Shown one piece after another: positions 1 through 5,861 of a stretch of DNA of 6,297 nt; within the stretch, counting starts at the first letter, position 1, and each line of letters opens with the position of its first letter. The DNA lies in assembly GCA_900549215.1 (NCBI GenBank), contig URNJ01000106.1, forward strand, positions 1 to 6,297, given 5' to 3'. A program made the position numbers and the translations under genes. Origin of the DNA: an uncultured Collinsella sp. (GTDB lineage: Bacteria; Actinomycetota; Coriobacteriia; Coriobacteriales; Coriobacteriaceae). Under the pieces are notes generated by a model. That model was not told the DNA's origin and made no database searches. It saw only the letters and a list, made by a program, of their open reading frames with translations.

Positions 1-396
1 CGCACGAAGACGAGCCATGAAATCATCGAGCGGAATATTCTCGATCAGCTGACGATTGAGCACTAAGTTGTTGCACAGTGCCTCGTTAACGGTTTTAAAG
101 AAGGTCGCCGCCGCGCCAAGAGCGCGCTCGTTGGTGTCACCGTCCATAGAAGCAAGCGTTTTCTCGACCGAGTCGACAATCATCTCCACCACATCGACGG
201 CAATGGCATCGAGCAGGCCGTCAACCGTACCAAAGTGTACGTAAAAGGTCTTGCGGTCGACATTGGCCTCGCGCGCGATGGCACTCACCGTAATGTCTGC
301 CAGCGGCTTTTCCATGAGCAGGCGCTCGAAAGCCGAAAGGATGGCATTACGGCTGCGAACGATGCGGCGGTCAAGACGCGGTTTGCTGGTTGCCAT
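1..396 (-). CDS. TetR/AcrR-family transcriptional regulator, N-terminal part (gene runs off the left edge)
   Basis: The 132 codons present encode the DNA-binding domain and the start of the ligand-binding domain of a TetR-type repressor. The family acts as cytoplasmic dimers that leave DNA when a small ligand binds. A basic start (residues 4-16) leads into helix 1 (17-29). The helix-turn-helix lies at about 34-55, with the typical run ITVSAIAREANVDRKTFYVH followed by F55, and the VDGLLDAI segment begins helix 4. The ATG at 396-394 is chosen because AAGGGA (404-409) lies 7 bases upstream. The C-terminal domain that would hint at the ligand is outside the window, so the target and inducer are unknown. 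It lies 116 bp downstream of the membrane-protein gene in the same direction, and an inverted repeat in that gap could be its own operator. The family call is secure; the function is not known. Confidence 0.92.
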   Translation of the reverse strand, partial: MATSKPRLDRRIVRSRNAILSAFERLLMEKPLADITVSAIAREANVDRKTFYVHFGTVDGLLDAIAVDVVEMIVDSVEKTLASMDGDTNERALGAAATFFKTVNEALCNNLVLNRQLIENIPLDDFMARLRA

Positions 397-439
397 GGGC
401 GTGTCCCTTCGATATGCGAGCATTCATCAACAGATGAGA

Positions 440-463
440 GATAATCTACGTAAGAGGATTATC
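440..463. promoter_or_regulatory. Inverted repeat upstream of the TetR gene, candidate operator
   Basis: Two perfect 7-base arms, GATAATC (440-446) and GATTATC (457-463), flank a 10-base spacer that itself contains the palindrome TACGTA (447-452). The repeat lies 44-67 bases before the TetR start codon. Dyads of this kind in front of a TetR gene are often the self-regulated operator of the family. No T-run follows on the minus strand, so a terminator is unlikely. I could not find a convincing -35/-10 pair here, so the operator role is inferred. Confidence 0.4.
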
Positions 464-512
464 CCCCATACAGCACAAATATGCCCCGCATCATGAAGAA
501 CGCACGACTGCC

Positions 513-1820
513 CTACTGCGGCTTGGGATGCTTCTTCTTATTAAGTGCCGACGGAGATACGCGAATACCATCGCCTGTCTGGCGCACATAGGCTTTATGA
601 GCCGGCTTAGCGGTCCCAGAAGCCTTCTGAGCGCGCTTCTTGGGATCAACGGTAACAGCATTCGTGGGGTGCGGCTTAGTGGGCGCAGAGGGCGTCTGAG
701 GCGTGCGGCCGAGCTTGCGCATCACACGATCCCAGCGCGCATGGATGCTCTCGTTGTGGGCGCTCTTAAGTCCCAGCAGGGGCGCAGCCAAAATGGTCGG
801 CGCAATAAACGTAATGAGGCGCCACAGCAGATAGCCGGCGGTCGAAGCCGACCCAAAGAAATGACCCAAGAACAATGCAAAGCCGCCCTCAGCACCACCA
901 GTTCCACCGGGCAAGGGAACCGCAGAGCTCAGCAGCTGGACAAAGGCGCTTGCGGCCATGACCGAGAAAAAGTCGACCTCGTGGTGGCCAAAGGCAAGCA
1001 TCAGGAAATACGGCACCAGATAGAAAAACGCGAGCTGCAGCATGGTGATAAACACGGTGAGCAACATGGAAGAAAAATGTCCGGCCGAAAGCTTGAACTT
1101 CTCGGAGAAGGAGTAGATCTCGCCATCGACAAACGTGCGCCATCCCTCGATCTTAGTGGCCGAGACACCAATGCGCTCGAGCCAATTGATGATGCAATGG
1201 GCGACGCGCGTGACGGTCTTAGGCATGAGAGCGACGGCGAAGATGCCAAGCAAGATGCAGCAGTGTCCACCAAAGCTAAAGACGCACAGCAGCGTCATGT
1301 CGCCATAGCGCTCGGCAAAAAACGGCATGCGAGCAAGCAGTAGGATAGCGCCCCAGGCAACGAGGCCAAACTGATACACGATAAAGCGCGTGAACTGCGT
1401 GGCTCCGGCCTCGCCGACATTTTGGCCCGCTTTGGTCAGGCGGTAGATCTGAGCAGGAGTCGAGCCCATCATCATAGGGGTGAGGTTGCCAAAGAAGATG
1501 CCACTCGCCTCGACCGAGATCAGGTCGCGAATGCCGACGGGTGAATTGGGGTCGAGCCAGACAGCGATCGCATAGGCCACAATGCCAAAGAACAGATACA
1601 TGAACATGCAGAGACACGCGACAACGAGCCATGACGCCTGGACGCTCGACATAGCGGCCCAGAACTGCCCCATCTGCCCGGTTACCACCAGATAGACGAT
1701 ATAACCCACCAGCACGACGCCGATAAAGATGGCGCCGCGGCGTGCGCTCTTATTGTCATCTCCGCCCGAGGCCTCAACCTCGACCTGGGGCTTAGACGTA
1801 TGCTGAGAGGACTCCGTCAT
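513..1820 (-). CDS. UPF0104 / LPG_synthase_TM family integral membrane protein (flippase-like)
   Basis: A 435-residue polytopic membrane protein of the family that includes the membrane half of lysyl-phosphatidylglycerol synthase (MprF) and archaeal AglD. Members are thought to move or modify lipid-linked substrates in the cytoplasmic membrane. Hydrophobic segments are visible at about 29-47, 62-88, 144-163, 177-198, 252-276, 284-301 and 329-351. The family motifs are present: NLTP...STPAQIYRL at 112-128 and PLPGGTGGAEG at 302-312, then WRLITFIAP at 333-341. The soluble aminoacyl-transferase domain of full MprF is absent, so lysyl-PG synthesis itself is not expected. After the last membrane segment there is a tail of about 83 residues (353-435) rich in Lys, Arg and Pro. 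I chose the ATG at 1820 because AGAAGGAG lies just upstream; an in-frame TTG at 1886 has no ribosome binding site. The substrate is unknown. Confidence 0.87.
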   Translation of the reverse strand: MTESSQHTSKPQVEVEASGGDDNKSARRGAIFIGVVLVGYIVYLVVTGQMGQFWAAMSSVQASWLVVACLCMFMYLFFGIVAYAIAVWLDPNSPVGIRDLISVEASGIFFGNLTPMMMGSTPAQIYRLTKAGQNVGEAGATQFTRFIVYQFGLVAWGAILLLARMPFFAERYGDMTLLCVFSFGGHCCILLGIFAVALMPKTVTRVAHCIINWLERIGVSATKIEGWRTFVDGEIYSFSEKFKLSAGHFSSMLLTVFITMLQLAFFYLVPYFLMLAFGHHEVDFFSVMAASAFVQLLSSAVPLPGGTGGAEGGFALFLGHFFGSASTAGYLLWRLITFIAPTILAAPLLGLKSAHNESIHARWDRVMRKLGRTPQTPSAPTKPHPTNAVTVDPKKRAQKASGTAKPAHKAYVRQTGDGIRVSPSALNKKKHPKPQ

Positions 1821-1824
1821 AAGA

Positions 1825-1832
1825 CTCCTTCT
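1825..1832 (-). promoter_or_regulatory. Ribosome binding site of the UPF0104 gene
   Basis: The minus strand reads AGAAGGAG four bases before the ATG at 1820-1818. The spacing is a little short but the match to the anti-Shine-Dalgarno sequence is strong. It supports this start over the in-frame TTG 66 bases further upstream. Confidence 0.75.
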
Positions 1833-1841
1833 AACAGTCAA

Positions 1842-1859
1842 AATATCTTGGATATTGTA
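1842..1859 (-). promoter_or_regulatory. Possible promoter -10 box overlapping an inverted repeat, upstream of the UPF0104 gene
   Basis: The minus strand has TACAAT at 1859-1854, a 5/6 match to the -10 consensus, about 34 bases before the start codon. No good -35 box is seen at 16-18 bases. Directly overlapping it is the perfect dyad AATATC-(3)-GATATT at 1842-1856. A regulator bound here would cover the -10 box and the likely start of transcription. Both the promoter and the operator role are inferred from position and sequence only. Confidence 0.4.
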
Positions 1860-1925
1860 CCCGCAAGGACCATAGACAGAACGCAAAGCTCTGGTTCAAA
1901 CGGGAATTGCAGACGCTTGTTTGAA

Positions 1926-1960
1926 AATAAAAAACCCGGCCTTCCATGGGAAGGCCGGGT
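1926..1960 (-). terminator. Intrinsic terminator of the tRNA-Glu gene
   Basis: A perfect 11-bp GC-rich stem (1935-1945 with 1949-1959, extended by the pair 1934/1960) closes on a 3-base loop. On the minus strand it is followed by TTTTTT and a further TTTT. It starts 11 bases after the 3' end of the tRNA. This is a textbook Rho-independent terminator for transcription from the tRNA side. Confidence 0.93.
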
Positions 1961-1970
1961 ATCAGATGCG

Positions 1971-2047
1971 TGGTAGCCCGTACCAGATTCGAACTGGTGA
2001 TCTCCGCCTTGAGAGGGCGGCGTCCTAAACCGCTAGACGAACGGGCC
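1971..2047 (-). tRNA. tRNA-Glu (anticodon CTC), CCA encoded
   Basis: The minus strand folds as a full cloverleaf of 77 bases including the CCA. The acceptor stem is GGCCCGT with ACGGGCT (first pair G-U), the discriminator base is A, and CCA is encoded at 1973-1971. The anticodon stem CCGCC/GGCGG holds the loop CTCTCAA, which puts CTC at positions 34-36 (2013-2011), reading the Glu codon GAG. The T-arm has the expected GTTCGAATC. It is flanked by a promoter at 2082-2110 and a strong terminator at 1926-1960, so it appears to be a single-gene transcription unit. The next gene upstream is cca, whose enzyme acts on tRNA 3' ends, although this gene already carries its CCA. Confidence 0.97.
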
Positions 2048-2081
2048 ACATGACATCTGCACTGCCGTGCTGCGAGGAAAT

Positions 2082-2110
2082 ATATTACGGGACAAAAAAC
2101 ATCAGCGCAA
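2082..2110 (-). promoter_or_regulatory. Putative promoter of tRNA-Glu
   Basis: On the minus strand TTGCGC (2110-2105) and TAATAT (2087-2082) are separated by exactly 17 bases. The -35 matches 3 of 6 and the -10 matches 4 of 6 consensus positions. An overlapping TATATT is a better -10 box but at a 20-base spacing. Transcription would begin about 30 bases before the mature tRNA, leaving a short 5' leader for RNase P to remove. Confidence 0.5.
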
Positions 2111-2125
2111 GAAGAAATTCCAAAT

Positions 2126-2144
2126 TGCCGAAAAATTGTCGGCA
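2126..2144 (-). terminator. Weak hairpin downstream of cca, possible terminator
   Basis: A 6-bp stem, TGCCGA (2126-2131) with TCGGCA (2139-2144), closes a 7-base loop and lies 31 bases after the cca stop codon. On the minus strand it is followed by a T-rich but interrupted stretch. It would be a poor Rho-independent terminator; some read-through into the tRNA gene is possible. Confidence 0.4.
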
Positions 2145-2174
2145 GGTTATGGAACACGCAGGTAAACTGGGTAG

Positions 2175-3569
2175 CTAATTCAAGTTGAGATGGACCAAAA
2201 GAGCTTCGCGCTCGTTGGGAATGTTGTCTTCGATCACGGCGTCGAGGGCGGAGTTGAGAAGCTGACCCAGTTCAGGCCCGGGCTTGACTCCGGCACGGAT
2301 CAGGTCGCCGCCGTTGATGGCGAGCATCTTGAGCGTATAGGGCTCCCCCGCCCTCAGCAGCTCGTGCGCCATCGCGCGCATCTCCTCAATCGTCTCAACG
2401 TAATAGAAGCACGACGGGGCCTTGCCAAGTGTGTCGGCACGCTTAAGGTCCATGAGCTCGTCAATCAGGCGGGCCGTGTCGACGCCCTCACCCGAAAGCG
2501 CGCGCATCATATTGAGCAGACAGGAGCGCTCGGGGCGCAGCGGCTTGTCATGGTATTTGATGAGCAGACACACGTCGCGCACCAAGTCGTGCGAGAGCGC
2601 CAGGCGATCCATAATGACGCGCGCCTTCTTGGCGCCGAGCTCGGGATGACCGTAGAAGTGTCCGCTACCGGCATGGTCGACCGTGAAGCACTCGGGCTTG
2701 GACACATCGTGCAAAAACGCCGCCCACATAAGGCTCGACGAGGGCGCGACGCCGTCACACAGCGCGAGCTCCCCCGCCACCGTCAGCACACGGGCGATAT
2801 GCACGTAGACGTTAAACGCATGATAGACACTGCGCTGATCAAACCCGCGACCCCCTGCCAACTCGGGCACGGCGGCGCAGATGAGCTCGGGATAGCGGAG
2901 CATCGCGTCTCCCCCATGACCGGTCGAAAGAATGCCCTCGAGCTCAATACCCACACGCTCACGCGCCACGGCATCGAGCAGCGGCGCGCACTCGGCAAGC
3001 GCACGCTTGGTCTCGGGCTCAATCATAAAGGCCAGACGGCAGGCAAAGCGCACCGCACGCAGCATGCGCAGGGCGTCCTCGTTAAAGCGACGCCTGGGAT
3101 CGCCGACAGCGCGAATCAGCTTGCGCTCCAAGTCACCCTGGCCGTCGTAGCGGTCGACAAGCCCGCGCTCGGGATGCCAGGCCATGGCGTTGACGGTAAA
3201 GTCGCGGCGCGCCAAATCGTCCTCGAGCGAGGCAGCACGCTCCACACTCTGGGGATGGCGACCATCGGTGTAAAAGCCATCCAGACGGTACGTAGTGACC
3301 TCGATACGCTCGCCATCGGAAATAGCCGTGATTCCGCCAAATTTAATACCCGACTCCACGACCGCAATATCAGCGGCCTCGAGCGCCGCCTTGGACTCCT
3401 GCCACAGGCCGCTACAGCACATATCAACATCGTGGCTGGGGTACCCCATCAGGGCGTCGCGCACCCAACCGCCCACGTACCAAGCCTCAAGACCAGCCGC
3501 CTCAAGCGCGCGCAGGACGCGCAGGGACGCATCGGACGGTTGAGTACCGTTGAGCGAAACATTGCACAT
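2175..3569 (-). CDS. cca: CCA-adding enzyme / tRNA nucleotidyltransferase with HD domain
   Basis: This 464-residue enzyme adds or repairs the 3' CCA of tRNAs from CTP and ATP without a template. It has the class II (bacterial) layout. The nucleotidyltransferase head carries GGWVRD at 33-38 and the metal-binding DVD at 47-49. RRDFTVNAMAW is at 121-131. The nucleotide-selecting helix region holds NEDALRMLRAVRF at 163-175. An HD-type domain follows, with H250/H257, FLHD at 285-288, GHPELGA at 307-313 and YHD at 339-341, which in relatives gives metal-dependent phosphohydrolase activity. The start is supported by a perfect AGGAGG at 3578-3583, 8 bases upstream. The gene is separated from the upstream kinase by a strong terminator, so it must have its own promoter, which I could not identify with confidence. 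Whether it adds all three bases or acts only on parts of the CCA cannot be told from motifs alone. Confidence 0.95.
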   Translation of the reverse strand: MCNVSLNGTQPSDASLRVLRALEAAGLEAWYVGGWVRDALMGYPSHDVDMCCSGLWQESKAALEAADIAVVESGIKFGGITAISDGERIEVTTYRLDGFYTDGRHPQSVERAASLEDDLARRDFTVNAMAWHPERGLVDRYDGQGDLERKLIRAVGDPRRRFNEDALRMLRAVRFACRLAFMIEPETKRALAECAPLLDAVARERVGIELEGILSTGHGGDAMLRYPELICAAVPELAGGRGFDQRSVYHAFNVYVHIARVLTVAGELALCDGVAPSSSLMWAAFLHDVSKPECFTVDHAGSGHFYGHPELGAKKARVIMDRLALSHDLVRDVCLLIKYHDKPLRPERSCLLNMMRALSGEGVDTARLIDELMDLKRADTLGKAPSCFYYVETIEEMRAMAHELLRAGEPYTLKMLAINGGDLIRAGVKPGPELGQLLNSALDAVIEDNIPNEREALLVHLNLN

Positions 3570-3662
3570 GCCTATGGCCTCCTGCGACTATCAAATTGGC
3601 TATCGATTGCGTCTGCAAGAAGTCTAGCAAGAAACAGCCTCCACTGCACACGCAAGTCCGAT

Positions 3663-3700
3663 AAACAAAAACGCATCCGTCCTAGTCTAAGACGGATGCG
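3663..3700 (-). terminator. Intrinsic terminator of kinase B
   Basis: A perfect 10-bp stem (3672-3681 with 3691-3700) closes a 9-base loop and is followed on the minus strand by TTTTTGTTT. It begins 33 bases after the stop codon of the kinase gene and separates it from cca. No T-run follows on the plus strand, so it works in one direction. Confidence 0.92.
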
Positions 3701-3733
3701 AAATAATCAAACTATTCAGACAAGGTGCCGGAA

Positions 3734-4666
3734 CTAGCAGACCTGGCGAACCTCGATGTGCTTCTTATATTCGTCCACCTTGGCAAAATCACCCAGACCG
3801 GGGCACTCGACCACGTTGGCGCCAGTGGCCATCGAAAGGCGCAGGGCGTCCTCGACGCGCTCGGGGGCGTCGTGCCACACGGACAGGAAGGCAGCGAGCG
3901 AGGAATCGCCGGCGCACACCGTCGACAGCAGCTTGACGTCGAAGGTGCGGTTTGCAAACCAGATATGCTCGCCGTTGGAGAAGTACGCACCGGCGCCACC
4001 AAGGGTCAGCAGCACGTTCTTGGCGCCCTTGGCGTGCAGCTCGGCCATAGCGCCCTTGACGGACTCGTCGTCGCCACCGCTCACCTTGATGCCAAAGATG
4101 TCAAGCAGCTCGTCGTCATTGGGCTTGATCAGCAGTGGCTCCAGAGCAATGAGGTCTGCCAGCTGATGGCTCGAGATGTCGAGGACGAACTCGGCCCCCT
4201 TGGCCTTGACACGGCGCAGGACCTCGGCCAAGAAGCCCTCGGAAGTGTTGGGGGGCAGCGAGCCGCTGATGACCAGGCAGGTCATGTCATCGAGCGAATC
4301 GATAAGTTCAAACATCTCCTGCTCGTTGGCCTCATTGATGGCGGCACCGGCATTGACCATGTTGTACTCGGTGTCGGGACCGGCGTTGAGGAACACATTG
4401 ACGCGCGTAATACCGTCGGTCCACACGGGCTTGACGGGCACGCCCAGGGCCTCGGCGCCCTTAACGATAAACTCACCCGAGAAGCCGGCGAAGAAACCCA
4501 GGATCGTGGTGTCGACACCATAGTGGTCAAGCGTAAACGAGACGTTGAGGCCCTTGCCGTTGGGCGTGTAGACGGCATTGCGGGTACGCGTGACGGTATT
4601 GGCAGCAAGGCCGTCGCAGGCGATGTTGTAGTCAATGGCGGGATTTGCAGTGAGCGTGTAAATCAT
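3734..4666 (-). CDS. PfkB-family sugar kinase, 1-phosphofructokinase group (kinase B)
   Basis: A 310-residue cytoplasmic kinase of the ribokinase/PfkB fold, closest in pattern to 1-phosphofructokinase (FruK) and tagatose-6-phosphate kinase (LacC), which phosphorylate a sugar phosphate to a bisphosphate with ATP. Visible motifs are TLTANPAID at 4-12, NGKGLNVS at 36-43 with the substrate-binding Asn at 41, TDGITRVN at 83-90, TEYN at 99-102, ISGSLPP at 133-139, KPNDDEL at 181-187, and CAGD at 251-254 with the catalytic Asp at 254. Two positions depart from the family norm: N36 where GGKG is usual, and C251 where the anion hole usually begins with Gly, Ala or Ser. The start at 4666 is preferred over an in-frame GTG at 4681 because AAAGGAA lies 5 bases before it, and the length then matches the neighbouring paralogue exactly. 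It ends in Cys and is followed by its own terminator. Its natural substrate is not settled by sequence. Confidence 0.88.
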   Translation of the reverse strand: MIYTLTANPAIDYNIACDGLAANTVTRTRNAVYTPNGKGLNVSFTLDHYGVDTTILGFFAGFSGEFIVKGAEALGVPVKPVWTDGITRVNVFLNAGPDTEYNMVNAGAAINEANEQEMFELIDSLDDMTCLVISGSLPPNTSEGFLAEVLRRVKAKGAEFVLDISSHQLADLIALEPLLIKPNDDELLDIFGIKVSGGDDESVKGAMAELHAKGAKNVLLTLGGAGAYFSNGEHIWFANRTFDVKLLSTVCAGDSSLAAFLSVWHDAPERVEDALRLSMATGANVVECPGLGDFAKVDEYKKHIEVRQVC

Positions 4667-4671
4667 GAATG

Positions 4672-4678
4672 TTCCTTT
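4672..4678 (-). promoter_or_regulatory. Ribosome binding site of kinase B, deciding its start
   Basis: The minus strand reads AAAGGAA five bases before the ATG at 4666-4664. The longer reading from the GTG at 4681 would place this site inside the coding region, and that GTG has no similar site upstream. The ATG is therefore the likely start. Confidence 0.7.
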
Positions 4679-4700
4679 CACGAAGCAACGTGTTAATGAA

Positions 4701-4706
4701 AGTATA
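4701..4706 (-). promoter_or_regulatory. Possible -10 box of kinase B
   Basis: The minus strand has TATACT, a 5/6 match to the -10 consensus, 34 bases before the start codon. No matching -35 box is seen at the usual distance; TTGTCC lies 23 bases upstream, too far. A separate promoter is expected because a strong terminator lies between kinase A and this gene. A weak -35 would fit control by an activator, but that is inference. Confidence 0.35.
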
Positions 4707-4793
4707 TTCCACGCATCGGTAAAAGGCTAGGACAACTCGGTGAACGGTGTGGAAGCGATGAAGTACGGCAGGACACCTCTCCCCCGTGGCGGA

Positions 4794-4826
4794 ACAAAAA
4801 GGCGCCCCAGCCGAAACCGGGGCGCC
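4794..4826 (-). terminator. Intrinsic terminator of kinase A (end of the ptsI-kinase A transcript)
   Basis: GGCGCCCC (4801-4808) pairs perfectly with GGGGCGCC (4819-4826) around a 10-base loop, and the minus strand continues with TTTTTGTT. It begins 28 bases after the stop codon of kinase A. It should end most transcripts before kinase B. Confidence 0.92.
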
Positions 4827-4854
4827 ACATGCGCACGAATATGTCGCGTTTCGA

Positions 4855-5787
4855 TTACTGACGATCGAGCTTGCGGACAGCAACGCGCTTGCTGTACTCG
4901 TCGACGTGACCGAAGTCGCCGATGCCGACAGACTCGGCAACGTTGGCGCCGGTGGCCATAGCGAGCTTCATGGCCTCCTCGACGTTGTCGCGATCCCTGT
5001 ACCACTTGTGCAGGAACGCAGCGAGGGTGCAGTCGCCGGCGCAGACGGAAGAAACCAGCTTGATGTTGAACTCACGCTTGGCGTACCAGATGTCCTCGCC
5101 GTTGGAGAAGTAAGCGTCGCCGCGGCTACCACGGGTGAGCAGCACGTTCTGAACGCCAGCGTCGTGAGCCATCTTCATGGCAACGCGGACCTCGTCGTCG
5201 GTGTCGACCGGCACGCCGAAGATGGCCTTCATCTCGTGATGGTTCGGCTTGATGAGCAGAGGCTTCTTGTGAGCGAGCTCCTTGAGCTTGTCGGAGGACA
5301 GGTCCAGGACGACATCAGCGCCACGAGCCTGAGCGTGCTCCATGACCTGAGCCAGGAAGTCAGGCGTAGCTTTGGGAGGCACGGAGCCGGAAACGATCAG
5401 GCACTCGAGATCGCCCGCGGTGTCCAGGATGTTGTAGAGCTCCTCCTGGTGCTGCGGCGTGATCGGAGCACCCGGGTTCAGGATGCCGTACTCGTGCTGG
5501 CCATCGTTGACGTAGGTGTTAATGCGCGTGATACCGTCGGTCCAGACCGGGCGGCAGAGGCAACCCAGGTTCATGACCTCCTCGACGATGAACTTGCCCG
5601 TGAAGCCGGCGAAGAAGCCGAGCGCGACGGTGTCGACGCCCATCTTCTTAAAGGCGAAGGACACGTCGAGCCCCTTGCCGTTAGCCGTGTAGCTGGCCGA
5701 GCCGGTGCGGACGTTCTCGTCGGGCTCGAGCGGAGAGCTCGAAACCGTCATGTCGACAGCCGGGTTAGCGGTTAGCGTGTAGAACAT
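4855..5787 (-). CDS. PfkB-family sugar kinase, 1-phosphofructokinase group (kinase A, divergent paralogue)
   Basis: A 310-residue cytoplasmic kinase homologous along its full length to the next gene downstream, by eye about half identical. Shared landmarks are TLTANPAVD at 4-12, NGKGLDVS at 36-43, WTDGITRIN at 82-90, VSGSVPP at 132-138, KPNHHEM at 181-186 region and CAGD at 249-252 with the catalytic Asp at 252. It differs from its sister at several likely active-site places: D41 replaces the Asn of GKGxN, HEYG at 98-101 replaces TEYN, and TRGSRGD at 218-224 replaces the usual TLGxxG near the nucleotide site. ATP-dependent phosphorylation of a PTS-imported sugar phosphate is the likely role, but a different substrate or reduced activity is possible. 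The start is supported by AGGGGG (5796-5801) 8 bases upstream. It follows ptsI by 74 bp with no intrinsic terminator between, so the two are probably co-transcribed, and it ends in a strong terminator. Confidence 0.87.
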   Translation of the reverse strand: MFYTLTANPAVDMTVSSSPLEPDENVRTGSASYTANGKGLDVSFAFKKMGVDTVALGFFAGFTGKFIVEEVMNLGCLCRPVWTDGITRINTYVNDGQHEYGILNPGAPITPQHQEELYNILDTAGDLECLIVSGSVPPKATPDFLAQVMEHAQARGADVVLDLSSDKLKELAHKKPLLIKPNHHEMKAIFGVPVDTDDEVRVAMKMAHDAGVQNVLLTRGSRGDAYFSNGEDIWYAKREFNIKLVSSVCAGDCTLAAFLHKWYRDRDNVEEAMKLAMATGANVAESVGIGDFGHVDEYSKRVAVRKLDRQ

Positions 5788-5811
5788 TTACAGTACCCCC
5801 TGTATATGTGA

Positions 5812-5844
5812 GGGCCGCGTGGCCGGCCCATTCCAACCACGCGG
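5812..5844 (-). other. Intercistronic GC-rich stem-loop between ptsI and kinase A
   Basis: CCGCGTGG (5815-5822) pairs perfectly with CCACGCGG (5837-5844). A second stem, GGGCC (5812-5816) with GGCCC (5825-5829), uses overlapping bases, so the two folds exclude each other. No T-run follows on the minus strand before the kinase ribosome binding site, which argues against an intrinsic terminator. Such intercistronic hairpins often protect the upstream message from 3' decay or set unequal expression within an operon; that role here is inferred. Confidence 0.5.
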
Positions 5845-5861
5845 TTACCTCTGATACCAAA

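Noticed and set aside
528..1343. Long plus-strand open frame of 271 codons opposite the UPF0104 gene
   Set aside because: It is antisense to a gene with clear family motifs, is very rich in Arg, Gln and Lys without recognisable domains, and follows the codon structure of the opposite strand.
1821..1886. Upstream TTG start adding 22 residues to the UPF0104 protein
   Set aside because: There is no ribosome binding site before it, and the extension would run through the likely promoter; the ATG at 1820 has a strong site.
1925..2047. tRNA-Glu as an attachment site of an integrated element
   Set aside because: No integrase gene and no second copy of the tRNA 3' end are seen in the window, and the genes on both sides look like ordinary chromosomal genes.
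1831..2157. A 108-codon minus-strand open frame over the tRNA-Glu gene
   Set aside because: It runs straight through the tRNA and its terminator and has no recognisable domain.
2190..3737. Plus-strand open frame of 515 codons opposite cca
   Set aside because: It mirrors cca, whose catalytic motifs are unmistakable. Long antisense frames are expected in G+C-rich genes, and no family motif is seen in it.
4732..4755. Short direct repeat CGGTG-AA-CGGTG upstream of kinase B as a regulator site
   Set aside because: Five-base repeats of this kind occur often by chance, and it lies upstream of a promoter that is itself uncertain.
3725..5775. Plus-strand open frames of more than 320 codons opposite both kinases
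   Set aside because: Both show the same repeated pattern because they are shadows of two paralogous genes on the other strand; they have no independent support.
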